Positions 50,272-58,084 of a stretch of 64,000 bases of DNA are shown one piece after another. Below the pieces are notes generated by a model that was not told the DNA's origin, ran no database searches, and was given only the letters and a program-made list of their open reading frames with translations. The position numbers and the translations under genes are program-made. The DNA comes from Streptococcus sanguinis (GTDB lineage Bacteria; Bacillota; Bacilli; Lactobacillales; Streptococcaceae): NCBI RefSeq assembly GCF_900475275.1, contig NZ_LS483364.1:124001-188000 (forward strand). The letters are read 5' to 3'. Position 1 is the stretch's first letter. Every line of letters begins with the position of its first letter.

Positions 50272-51087
50272 ATGGTAGTAAAAAATCAAAAACTCGCTCC
50301 TGCAGCTCTTTACGCAGGACTGAAACAAAAATCTCAAACTTTTGCTCGGAATTTCCGCAATGTCTGTGCGGAAGCTAAAAAACAAGGTTTTAGTGGCATA
50401 GCGAAATTGTTCTGGCAGGATTTATTTGGCGGGCGCAGCTTGACTCAATGGCTCTACTTGATTGTTCTTTCCAGTCTGCCTTTCATTCTGGAGTTCACCA
50501 GTGGTCAGGAGCAGCATGATTGGCTGGGACTCTTTGCTTCCTGGACAGGCATTGTCTGCGTCATTCTAGTAGCCGAGGGGCGGGCTAGCAATTATCTCTT
50601 CGGAGCTGTTAATTCGGCAATTTACCTTATATTGTCCTTCAATGCTAGCTTTTATGGAGAAGTACTGACTACAGTCTACTTCTTTATCATGCAGCCAATC
50701 GGTCTCTACACTTGGTTGTCCAACCGGGTCAATGAACAAGATAAGGAAGAACCGTCTCATTTTGAAGCTAAGAAGTTAGACTGGCGTGGCTGGCTTAAAT
50801 ATTTGGCCTTGACGGCTTTGATTTGGATTGGTATGGGCTTTGCCTATAAGAGCATTCACAGTCACCGTCCTTTCCGTGATAGTGTGACAGATGCGACCAA
50901 TGGTATCGGTCAGCTTCTTATGACTGGTCTCTACCGCGAGCAGTGGATTTTCTGGATTGCGACCAATCTCTTCAGTATCTATCTCTGGTGGGGTAGCAAC
51001 CTTCATATCCAGGCTATGTACTGGGTCTATACCCTTAATAGTATCGTTGGATGGTATCAGTGGACCAAGGCGGTGAAGAAAGCTTAG
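50272..51087 (+). CDS. pnuC: Nicotinamide riboside transporter PnuC
   Basis: 271 aa. A cytoplasmic N-terminal part (about 45 residues) and about seven membrane segments. Motifs of the PnuC family: WLGLFASWTGIVCVILVAEG, NYLFGAVNSAIYLILSFN, FFIMQPIGLYTWLSNR (QxxGxxxW), and YLWWGSNLHIQAMYWVYTLN with NSIVGWYQWTK. It facilitates nicotinamide riboside entry; phosphorylation by NadR traps it. It starts 21 bp after nadR, with a poor ribosome-binding site (AAAGTGG), so translation coupling to nadR is probable. Confidence 0.93.
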   Translation: MVVKNQKLAPAALYAGLKQKSQTFARNFRNVCAEAKKQGFSGIAKLFWQDLFGGRSLTQWLYLIVLSSLPFILEFTSGQEQHDWLGLFASWTGIVCVILVAEGRASNYLFGAVNSAIYLILSFNASFYGEVLTTVYFFIMQPIGLYTWLSNRVNEQDKEEPSHFEAKKLDWRGWLKYLALTALIWIGMGFAYKSIHSHRPFRDSVTDATNGIGQLLMTGLYREQWIFWIATNLFSIYLWWGSNLHIQAMYWVYTLNSIVGWYQWTKAVKKA

Positions 51088-51141
51088 ACTAAGATTTGAG
51101 ATTTTTTGATAGAAAAAATAGCTTAGGAAAGGAAGAAACTC

Positions 51142-51930
51142 ATGACCAAACAGGATATCCCAGCGGGAATGTCGGAAAAAGAGTACTATGAAACCATGGC
51201 GGATGAGTCCGCCTTTTTGGCATGGTACAAGACACAGGATTTACCCAAGTATGAAACGCCTAGTGTAACAGCGGATATGGTGTCCTACTGCTTCGTGGAA
51301 GGGCAGATAAAACTCTTGGTCATCAAGCGCAAGGCCCACCCTTATCAGAATAAATATGCTTTGGTCGGAGGTTTTGTAGACAAGCATGAGGATGCTTATC
51401 AAGCTTGTATTCGGGAAGTTAAGGAAGAGGTGGGGCTGGAGATACCGCTGGAAAAGGTGGAACAACTGATGACGGTATCTACTCCAGGACGTGATCCGCG
51501 CGGTTGGGTCATCACCATTGCCCATCTGGTCTATCTGCCGGCCATAGCAGTAGACCAAGCACAAGCTGGGGATGATGCCAAGGAAGTCACCTTTCTTGAT
51601 GTAGATTTTAAGACAAGGAGTTTTAGAGACGGTGAGCGAATCCTGACAGCAGAGGACTTTGCCTTTGACCACTACCAAATCCTGTTGGAATCTATCAAGC
51701 GGATTCAGGGGCGACTGGACTGGAATCCAACTTTTCTCCATTTGCTAGAATCACCGTTTACTGTCTATGAAGGGACTGAGTTGGTCAATCTCATCACGCC
51801 TAGACGACCTATTGTCAGCAATAATTTTCTAGTGAAATTTGGAGAATACCTAGAGGAGGCTGGTGTTAAGCGCGTGCCAAAGAAGAAGCCGAGAAAAGTG
51901 TATCGGCTGAAGGCAGAAAAACCAGATTAA
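51142..51930 (+). CDS. Nudix-domain protein with NrtR-like C-terminal region
   Basis: 262 aa. Nudix box is intact: GGFVDKHEDAYQACIREVKE with EVGLEI (GX5EX7REUXEEXGU). The N-terminal 40 residues (KEYYETMADESAFLAWYKTQ) are an extension. The C-terminal about 70 residues, FLHLLESPFTVYEGTELVNL, ITPRRPIVSNNFLVKFGEYL and KKKPRKVYRL, resemble the winged-helix of NrtR, the Nudix-related transcriptional regulator of NAD genes. An intact catalytic box allows an ADP-ribose pyrophosphatase role as well. Adjacent to nadR–pnuC, it could sense ADP-ribose and regulate them. AGGAAAGGAAG precedes ATG. Confidence 0.8.
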   Translation: MTKQDIPAGMSEKEYYETMADESAFLAWYKTQDLPKYETPSVTADMVSYCFVEGQIKLLVIKRKAHPYQNKYALVGGFVDKHEDAYQACIREVKEEVGLEIPLEKVEQLMTVSTPGRDPRGWVITIAHLVYLPAIAVDQAQAGDDAKEVTFLDVDFKTRSFRDGERILTAEDFAFDHYQILLESIKRIQGRLDWNPTFLHLLESPFTVYEGTELVNLITPRRPIVSNNFLVKFGEYLEEAGVKRVPKKKPRKVYRLKAEKPD

Positions 51931-51956
51931 AAGAAAGCTGATCATATATTTCTCTG

Positions 51957-51980
51957 CAGGACAAATTTGTCCTGTTTTTT
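51957..51980 (+). terminator. Terminator of the NAD cluster
   Basis: CAGGACAAATTTGTCCTG (51957–51974) followed by TTTTTT. Confidence 0.9.
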
Positions 51981-51990
51981 CGTTTCTAAT

Positions 51991-51998
51991 TACGAATA
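51991..51998 (+). promoter_or_regulatory. Perfect comX-box sequence
   Basis: TACGAATA, exact match to the late-competence box, 10 bp after the terminator T-run with a T-rich upstream flank. The next gene starts 167 bp downstream and also has a SigA promoter, so its use is unproven. Confidence 0.5.
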
Positions 51999-52093
51999 GA
52001 TAAGTAGAAGCAAGTTTCTCATGACAAAAGAAACAGATTGAGAAACAGAACTTCGCTTGAGTAAAAAATTTTTTAAGAATTTTGCATAAATGA

Positions 52094-52122
52094 TTGACAT
52101 AGTAAAATTACAGTGTTACAAT
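52094..52122 (+). promoter_or_regulatory. SigA promoter of the Ser/Gln-rich lipoprotein gene
   Basis: TTGACA (52094–52099), 17-bp spacer, TACAAT (52117–52122); the -10 lies in a direct repeat of TGTTACAA (52115–52122, 52126–52133). Confidence 0.8.
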
Positions 52123-52164
52123 AATGTTACAAAAAGATTTCTTAATATTACAAGGAGACAAAAG

Positions 52165-52839
52165 ATGAAAACACGTACTTATACAAAAATGATGGCAGCT
52201 GCAGTTCTGGCTTCTAGTTTGCTTTTAGGGGCATGTGGTAAGAAAGAAGAAAGTGCAACAAGTGCTAGTTCTAGCAAGACTGTTCAAGCTTCTTCTAGCT
52301 CAAAAGTTGCGTCATCCAGCAAGGCCAGCGCTTCTCCTAAGGCTAGCAATAGCGCTTCTTCAGAAGGAGCAGTTAGCCAGCCTGGACAAACCCAAGCTCC
52401 TGCCAGTCAGCAACAGTCTACTGTAGAAGAGCCTCAAGCCCAACAACCGCAGCCGCAGCAAGCCTCAGGTCGACAAAACACTCAGAATCAAGCAACTCAA
52501 CCAGCCCAAGCGCCCGAAAGCAATCGCCAGCTTCAGAATAAACAGGCAGCCAGCAATGCTCGCTATAAAGGTGTCTTGACTATGGTGGATGGGGATTTCT
52601 CAGCCGCTGCTGGAACTTGGAAGGATGCCAATGGAAATACTGTGACTGTATCAGGTAATGGTCAATTCACAGTCCAGTCTGCAGATGGAAAAACAGATAA
52701 TTATTCCATCGCTTCTTACTCTTATACACTGGATGATGGCAAATACAATGCGCAGTTAAGCGGGCAAGGCAATGCCAATTTGCAGATTACAACAGGAGCA
52801 GATGGTTCAGTGACAAGCGTTGTGGTGACTCAGCCCTAA
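52165..52839 (+). CDS. Ser/Gln-rich surface lipoprotein
   Basis: 224 aa. The signal peptide includes MMAAAVLASSLLLGACGKKE (lipobox LGAC). A long low-complexity stalk (about residues 30–135) is Ser/Lys-rich and then Gln/Pro-rich (VEEPQAQQPQPQQASGRQ). The C-terminal globular domain of about 85 residues is beta-rich: GVLTMVDGDFSAAAGTWKDA, NGNTVTVSGNGQFTVQSADG, ANLQITTGADGSVTSVVVTQ. The 'GDFSxxAGTWKDxxGN' pattern is that of a domain found in several streptococcal surface lipoproteins, whose role I do not know. ATG 52165 follows AAGGAGACAAAAG; the longer frame is rejected. Confidence 0.85.
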   Translation: MKTRTYTKMMAAAVLASSLLLGACGKKEESATSASSSKTVQASSSSKVASSSKASASPKASNSASSEGAVSQPGQTQAPASQQQSTVEEPQAQQPQPQQASGRQNTQNQATQPAQAPESNRQLQNKQAASNARYKGVLTMVDGDFSAAAGTWKDANGNTVTVSGNGQFTVQSADGKTDNYSIASYSYTLDDGKYNAQLSGQGNANLQITTGADGSVTSVVVTQP

Positions 52840-52846
52840 ACAGAAC

Positions 52847-52877
52847 AAAAAAGGAAGTCCAATTGGCTTCCTTTTGG
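52847..52877. terminator. Bidirectional terminator between the lipoprotein gene and dusB
   Basis: AAAAGGAAG-TCC–AATT–GG-CTTCCTTTT, T-runs on both strands. Confidence 0.85.
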
Positions 52878-52879
52878 TT

Positions 52880-53857
52880 TTATTTTTGAATTTGTAAGAG
52901 TTCTTCAATTTCAGCCAGGCTTTCAGCTTGTGAAATAGCACCGCGGAGCTTGGCTGCTCCGGCAGTACCACGCAAATAATGCGGAGCTAGACCACGGAAT
53001 TCGCGGATGGCCACATATTCTCCTTTGAGGTTTACCAAGCGGGAGAGGTGGTCATGGGCGATTTTCATCTTGTCCTCAAAGCTGAGGTCTGGAAGGATTT
53101 CGCCGGTTTCAAAGTAGTGGTTGATTTGGTTAAAGAGGTAGGGATTTCCCATAGCCGCTCGACCTACCATAACGGCATCGGCACCGACTTCCTCGATACG
53201 CTGTTTAGCATCATGCACACTCCGGATATCACCGTTAGCGATGAAAGGAATCTTGGTCAGAGCTTGGGCTACATCGTGCAAGGTCTCAAGGTCAGCATGA
53301 CCAGTATACATTTGCTCACGGGTGCGACCGTGCATAGCCAGGGCTGAGACCCCAGCAGCTTCGGCTGCTAGAGCATTTTCTACAGCTAGTGAGCTGTCAG
53401 ACCAGCCAGTTCGCATCTTGACTGTCAGAGGAATATCCAGAACGGACTGGACCTTGTTAATAATTTTATAGATTTTCTCAGGGTCCTTGAGCCATTTAGC
53501 TCCAGCTTCGTTTTTAACGATTTTATTGACTGGGCAGCCCATATTGATATCGACGATATCCGTCTTGGTATTTTCTTGGATAAATTCTGCTGCGCGGGCT
53601 AAGCTGTCCTCATCGCTACCGAACAGTTGGATAGAAACTGGGTTTTCTCCCTCATCGATATGAAGCATGTGGAGGGTTTTTTCGTTGTTATACTGGATGC
53701 CCTTGTCAGAGACCATTTCCATCACGACCAGGCCTGCTCCCAGCTCTTTGGCAATGGTTCGGAAAGCAGAGTTGGTTACGCCGGCCATAGGCGCCAGAAC
53801 TGTGCGGTTGGGAATTTCAACATTCCCAATCATAAAAGGGGTATTAAGATTTGTCAC
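52880..53857 (-). CDS. dusB: tRNA-dihydrouridine synthase
   Basis: 325 aa FMN enzyme reducing uridine in the tRNA D-loop. It has [40 protein letters not shown] (catalytic Cys in GCP), [40 protein letters not shown] and [15 protein letters not shown], all DusB/Dus1 signatures. Starts with GTG (5' end 53857), overlapping the hslO 3' end by 14 bp, so the two are translationally coupled. In Firmicutes hslO–dusB pairing is common. Confidence 0.93.
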   Translation of the reverse strand: MTNLNTPFMIGNVEIPNRTVLAPMAGVTNSAFRTIAKELGAGLVVMEMVSDKGIQYNNEKTLHMLHIDEGENPVSIQLFGSDEDSLARAAEFIQENTKTDIVDINMGCPVNKIVKNEAGAKWLKDPEKIYKIINKVQSVLDIPLTVKMRTGWSDSSLAVENALAAEAAGVSALAMHGRTREQMYTGHADLETLHDVAQALTKIPFIANGDIRSVHDAKQRIEEVGADAVMVGRAAMGNPYLFNQINHYFETGEILPDLSFEDKMKIAHDHLSRLVNLKGEYVAIREFRGLAPHYLRGTAGAAKLRGAISQAESLAEIEELLQIQK

Positions 53858-54716
53858 GAATCAGTTCCTCCAGGTCATTTTGGTCAAAGTGATAGGCTGT
53901 CTGGCAGAATTGGCAGACGATTTCAGCTCCTTGGTCTTGGTCACGCATCTCTTCTAAGTCAGCCTTTGGCAGGGTAGCCAAGGCATTCATGAAGCGCTCT
54001 TTGCTACAGTCGCACTGGAAGCAGATTTCCTCTTCAGACAGGCGTTTGTATGGGTCATCACCATAGATGGCAGCCAGCAGAGCTTCGATATGGTCATCGG
54101 ATTCCAGCAGTTTTGAGATAGCAGGCATTTCTTGGATTCGCTTTTCAAAGCGGGCAATTTCAGCTTCTTTGGCACCAGGCAGAACTTGTACCAAGAAACC
54201 GCCAGCAACCTTGACTTTATCATTCTCATCCAAGAGGACGTTGAGGCCAACTGCGGAAGGTGTTTGCTGGCTTTCGGTCAGGTAGAAAGCTAGGTCTTCG
54301 CCGATTTCTCCAGAGATGAGAGGAGTCATGGAGTTGTAAGGATTGCCAGTACCGTAGTCCGTGATGACGAGGAATTCTCCTTGGCCAACAAAAGGACCAA
54401 CTAGAACCTCACCGGTGGCAGTCTTTTTGATATCTACACCGGGATTTTGTACATAGCCTTTGACATTGCCCTCGGTATCTGCCACTGTGATAATTGCGCC
54501 TAGTGAGCTGGTCCCGAGGACCTTGACGGTAATCTTGGTCTGGCCTTTTTCATTTGCAGCTAAAATTTGACTGGCAATCAGTGTGCGGCCAAGTGCAACG
54601 GTAGAGCTTGCTTGAGTTTGATGTTTTTCTTGAGCGGTCCGAACCGTCTCTGTGCTATCCAGCACATAAGCACGGAAAGAACCATTTTCTGAGATAGTTT
54701 TGATAATTTTGTCCAT
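53844..54716 (-). CDS. hslO: 33 kDa redox-regulated chaperone Hsp33
   Basis: 290 aa from ATG 54716. Starts [20 protein letters not shown], has [40 protein letters not shown] and the C-terminal zinc/redox switch CDC (in [16 protein letters not shown]) and CxxC ([13 protein letters not shown]). When oxidised, zinc is released and Hsp33 holds unfolded proteins. The longer open frame upstream runs through the intergenic hairpin and is not coding. The ribosome-binding site AAAAGGT is very close to ATG. Operon with dusB. Confidence 0.94.
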   Translation of the reverse strand: MDKIIKTISENGSFRAYVLDSTETVRTAQEKHQTQASSTVALGRTLIASQILAANEKGQTKITVKVLGTSSLGAIITVADTEGNVKGYVQNPGVDIKKTATGEVLVGPFVGQGEFLVITDYGTGNPYNSMTPLISGEIGEDLAFYLTESQQTPSAVGLNVLLDENDKVKVAGGFLVQVLPGAKEAEIARFEKRIQEMPAISKLLESDDHIEALLAAIYGDDPYKRLSEEEICFQCDCSKERFMNALATLPKADLEEMRDQDQGAEIVCQFCQTAYHFDQNDLEELIRDKS

Positions 54717-54740
54717 ACCTTTTATTTTAACACAAAAAAG

Positions 54741-54770
54741 AAAAACAAGCGCGCGACTGCGCTTGTTTTT
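54741..54770. terminator. Symmetrical hairpin in the hslO upstream region
   Basis: AAAAACAAGCGC (54741–54752), GCGACT loop, GCGCTTGTTTTT (54759–54770): 12-bp perfect stem with T-runs on both strands. It stands between two divergent genes, so as a simple terminator it has no obvious upstream gene. Confidence 0.75.
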
Positions 54771-54803
54771 TGGGGTTAGGAAGCATTTTAAGACTAAAAA
54801 TAG

Positions 54804-54809
54804 TATAAT
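54804..54809 (+). promoter_or_regulatory. -10 of the ADP-ribosylglycohydrolase gene
   Basis: TATAAT (54804–54809) 18 bp before the ATG, behind AGACTAAAAATAG; AGGAGG follows. Confidence 0.65.
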
Positions 54810-54827
54810 AAAACAAAGGAGGCTAGT

Positions 54828-55646
54828 ATGAACCAATCTTTGAAAGCGGCAGTCTATGGTCTGGCAGTGGCTGATGCATTAGGAGTTCCGTATGAATTCT
54901 TGCCCCGTAGCAGTTTTGAAGCAGTTGAGATGGTGGGCTATGGCAGCCATCAGCAACCTGCTGGCACTTGGTCAGATGATACCAGCCTTGTTTTGGCGAC
55001 CTGTGATTCTATCAGGGAAAAAGGTAAGATCGACCCTGCCGATATGCAGCAGCGGTTTAAAAATTGGCTCTTCGAGGGAGCCTACACGCCAAATGGTCTG
55101 ACCTTTGATGTAGGAAATGCGACTCGCGAAGCCTTGACAAGAGGACACGGTCTGTCTGATGAATATTCCAACGGAAATGGTTCTTTGATGCGGATTCTGC
55201 CCCTTGCCTTTACGGAAGCCAGTCCGTCTGACGTTGAGGCTGTTTCCAGTATTACACATGCCCATGCGACTTCCGTGGAGGCCTGCCTGCTTTATGTGGA
55301 TATTGGTCGTAGGCTCTTAAAAGGCCAGCAACTACCGAAAATACTATCAGGCTTAGAGACTAGTACGACCTATGCTCGTTTGCAAATTTTAGCAGAGCTG
55401 ACCGCAGATGACATTCGCTCTACTGGCTATGTGGTGGATACCTTGGAAGCAGCGCTGTGGTGTCTGCTGACTAGCACTTCTTATCTGGAAACTGTCCTGA
55501 AAGCTGTTAATTTGGGCGATGACACTGATACAGTAGCAGCAGTTGCTGGCGGCTTGGCTGGTGTCATCTATGGTTTGGAAGGGATTCCTGATAACTGGCT
55601 AACCCAGCTGCGCCATAAAGAACTGTTGGAAAGTTGCTTGTTTTAA
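54828..55646 (+). CDS. ADP-ribosylglycohydrolase family protein
   Basis: 272 aa. It starts [20 protein letters not shown], with the magnesium-binding motifs [40 protein letters not shown] and [20 protein letters not shown] (GDxDT), all intact, as in DraG/ARH3-type hydrolases, which remove ADP-ribose from proteins, nucleic acids or small molecules. Target unknown. Strong AAAGGAGGCTAGT before ATG; terminator afterwards. Neighbouring genes give no clear functional clue. Confidence 0.9.
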   Translation: MNQSLKAAVYGLAVADALGVPYEFLPRSSFEAVEMVGYGSHQQPAGTWSDDTSLVLATCDSIREKGKIDPADMQQRFKNWLFEGAYTPNGLTFDVGNATREALTRGHGLSDEYSNGNGSLMRILPLAFTEASPSDVEAVSSITHAHATSVEACLLYVDIGRRLLKGQQLPKILSGLETSTTYARLQILAELTADDIRSTGYVVDTLEAALWCLLTSTSYLETVLKAVNLGDDTDTVAAVAGGLAGVIYGLEGIPDNWLTQLRHKELLESCLF

Positions 55647-55697
55647 AGGGATAATCGGAAGACAGGACTGTATTGATCATTTAAAAAGTAAAACAGT

Positions 55698-55720
55698 AAA
55701 AGAGCCACCTAGGCTCTTTT
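55698..55720. terminator. Bidirectional terminator
   Basis: AAAAGAGCC (55698–55706), 5-nt loop, GGCTCTTTT (55712–55720); serves the glycohydrolase gene and the convergent telA. Confidence 0.92.
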
Positions 55721-55722
55721 GC

Positions 55723-56979
55723 TTATTCTGTAGTTAATTCTTTCTGGGCTTCCTTGCCTTGGTCCAGTAGGGCTTGGATAATCTTTTGATCACGCAGTTT
55801 GACAGAGTTGTTGATGGTCTCTGCAGACTGGATAACAGTAGCTTCCAGCAGAGCGCGTTTTTCTCGTCCTTTATCAATGGCTTCGATAATGCCTTGATTT
55901 TGTGCGACGAGGCTTTCTGCCAGCTTAGTGACAGACTCAACAGCGATAGTAGGACTTTGGGAAATCCGCTCCAGCTGAGGAATGACTTCCTTGCTCGTTT
56001 CAGCGAGCATTTGCAGAGCAGCGTTATTCGCATTAGAGATAGCGTCAGCTACCTGACCAGACTTCATCGATTGCTGGAGAATGCCTAACTGGGCGATAGA
56101 CAGTTTCATAGTTGGAATGGTATTGCGACGGAGCATTCCAAGTTTTTGGCGCATATCAGAGGAAACCTTGACCAGATTACGCATTTGAGGAGTCGTCGCC
56201 CAAGCTACATAGAGACGGCTGACATATTCAGTATGTTGTTGCTCTAAGGTATTGACCACCTCTGTCATTCGGGCTAATTCTTGCGATTTGACTTGATAGT
56301 CAACAGTTGTCATATCTAGCTGAGCGACTTCAGCCTGCAGCTTGAGCGCTCGATTGCCAGATTCTTGCTGAGCAGCTTCGATAAAGGAAATAACTCCGAC
56401 TAGGTTTTCAATCGATTTGGTATTATCCTCGATCAGCATTTCAGCAGAAACAATATTGCGAGCCAGAACGTCTTCTTGCTTGACGACGGTTGCAGCCATT
56501 CCGTCCATTTTCTGTTCAATATTTTGTGAGTCAAAATAGAATTCTTGAAGAGTGTTTTTGCTCTGTTTGAAGAGTTTTTCCAAGAAATTAGGCTTCTTGT
56601 CCAATTCTGCTACTTGAGCATCCTTGTATTTTGCGACAAAGCCATTGAGTTCTTTGTTGGTATTTTTTAAAAGCTCATCTACCTGGGGAATTTGTAATTT
56701 TTTCTGCTCGGCTAAGATACGATTGACAGTACCGTTGACCTCTTCTACAGCAGATTGGCCAAAGTCCAGCAAGGCATTTTGGTCTGATACGAAGTTATCC
56801 ACCAGCTGCGGAGCTTTAGCCGTAATCGCACTCTGTTGCTCAGGAGTCAGCTTTTCCAGAAAAGTTAGCTGACCATTTTCTTGAGTCGTGTTGGCTTCGA
56901 TGATTTCTGTTGTTTTGTCGCTTTTGCTGATAGCATTATTGGCAATTTTATCAATATCAAAATTAAATTCTTGGCTCAT
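55723..56979 (-). CDS. telA: Toxic anion resistance protein TelA-like
   Basis: 418 aa, almost entirely alpha-helical coiled coil. Diagnostic parts: LTPEQQSAITAKAPQLVDNF near the start, VVGVISFIEAAQQ-like helices, YVSRLYVAWATTPQMRNLVK, DMRQKLGMLRRNTIPTMKLS and QLGILQQSMKSGQVADAISN. TelA/YceH proteins are tied to tellurite resistance and stress, with unknown mechanism. It is the second gene of the xpaC–telA operon (24 bp gap), a pairing conserved in Firmicutes. Confidence 0.93.
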   Translation of the reverse strand: MSQEFNFDIDKIANNAISKSDKTTEIIEANTTQENGQLTFLEKLTPEQQSAITAKAPQLVDNFVSDQNALLDFGQSAVEEVNGTVNRILAEQKKLQIPQVDELLKNTNKELNGFVAKYKDAQVAELDKKPNFLEKLFKQSKNTLQEFYFDSQNIEQKMDGMAATVVKQEDVLARNIVSAEMLIEDNTKSIENLVGVISFIEAAQQESGNRALKLQAEVAQLDMTTVDYQVKSQELARMTEVVNTLEQQHTEYVSRLYVAWATTPQMRNLVKVSSDMRQKLGMLRRNTIPTMKLSIAQLGILQQSMKSGQVADAISNANNAALQMLAETSKEVIPQLERISQSPTIAVESVTKLAESLVAQNQGIIEAIDKGREKRALLEATVIQSAETINNSVKLRDQKIIQALLDQGKEAQKELTTE

Positions 56980-57003
56980 AGTTTCTCCTTTGGTTTATCT
57001 AGC

Positions 57004-57849
57004 TTAAAAGCCGGTGTCTGTGTGCTTTTCTTTATCTAAGATGCGCAGGCTAATGTCAAAGTCCCTCAAATCAGCTTCATTTAATTGGCGCAGCGCTTCG
57101 TCTAGGTCCAAGTCAAACTGCTTGATGGCTGCTTTGGCCTTGGCTAGCCGCTCCTCTGCATTGTAAAAATCTTTGGGAGAAGCTTTGATTTTGAGGTAGC
57201 CTTCTAAAATATCTTCGTAGTGCTCCATCTGGGACTGATGAATGGCAGTCAGCTCTTCCTTATTGTTGCTTTCGGATTGGGAGATTTTTTGAAGAATGGC
57301 CTCATGGTCAATCTGAATATTGCGAACCGTAGCGACCAATTCTGGGGCTAACTCTTCTAGACTAGTTTTCTTGGGCTGCGCTTCTTTTCGTTTTTTCTCT
57401 CGTTCAATCTTTCTAAGTTGTTCATCAATTTCATTGGTTACAGTACGAATTTTGGTTTGGATTCGCTGGTAGACTGAAGCAGGAATTTCTCCCCGTAGGT
57501 CGTTAGCAGCATTTTTGATATAGGTTAGCTGGGGAAGAATTTCTAGAGCTAAATTCTGATAGCTTTCTTGGTCCCCATCTTCTTGGTAGGCTTCCAATTT
57601 TTTTATGCGGCGGTCAGCCTGACCAATTTCTGATTTCAAATCTTCAATACGGCCAATGCTGGCTTGCTTTGCTTCAATCCGAACTTTTTTCTGGCTTTGG
57701 TGGCGATAGATTCCGTAACCAATAGCCCCCAGAATAGCTATGGGAATTAGATAGCTGGCTACAGCTCCAGAACCAAATACAAATACAAGTATCCAAATCC
57801 AGCTAAACCATTCTGGTTGCTGGTTAGAATCATCCTTTTTTCTCGACAT
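57004..57849 (-). CDS. xpaC: XpaC-family 5-bromo-4-chloroindolyl phosphate hydrolysis protein
   Basis: 281 aa. Two closely spaced N-terminal membrane segments (about residues 14–46: WFSWIWILVFVFGSGAVASY, LIPIAILGAIGYGIY), then a long cytoplasmic coiled coil (KASIGRIEDLKSEIGQADRR, IKKLEAYQEDGDQESYQNLA, RGEIPASVYQRIQTKIRTVT). The name derives from a Bacillus plate phenotype; enzymatic activity is doubtful. Operon leader for telA; the two probably form a membrane-linked complex by inference from helical content and conservation of the pair. Confidence 0.88.
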   Translation of the reverse strand: MSRKKDDSNQQPEWFSWIWILVFVFGSGAVASYLIPIAILGAIGYGIYRHQSQKKVRIEAKQASIGRIEDLKSEIGQADRRIKKLEAYQEDGDQESYQNLALEILPQLTYIKNAANDLRGEIPASVYQRIQTKIRTVTNEIDEQLRKIEREKKRKEAQPKKTSLEELAPELVATVRNIQIDHEAILQKISQSESNNKEELTAIHQSQMEHYEDILEGYLKIKASPKDFYNAEERLAKAKAAIKQFDLDLDEALRQLNEADLRDFDISLRILDKEKHTDTGF

Positions 57850-58048
57850 GGACTTTGCTCTTTCTTCTCAATGTGATATCTCTATTTTAACATAAAAGCT
57901 GGTTTTTGAAGGATAAAGATTGAAATGATTTTATATATTGAGACCATTTTTTATATTTGCTTAATTCAAAAAGACATTTGATTCCTATCAATAAAGCAAG
58001 CGTCATTTCTAAAACGAAAGTTTCTTCGTTTCTCTCAAGTATTCAAAC
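57850..58048. other. AT-rich spacer between xpaC and gshAB
   Basis: Contains the xpaC promoter region on the minus strand (TTAAAAT near 57885) and a small hairpin, AAACGAA–AGTTTC–TTCGTTT (58012–58031, with a 6-nt loop). No ORF of note. Confidence 0.5.
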
Positions 58049-58075
58049 AAAAATCGCAAGGAATACCCTGCGATT
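58049..58075 (-). terminator. gshAB terminator
   Basis: On the minus strand AATCGCA…TGCGATT (58075–58069 with 58058–58052), followed by TTTTG. Confidence 0.75.
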
Positions 58076-58084
58076 CGTGTTTTA

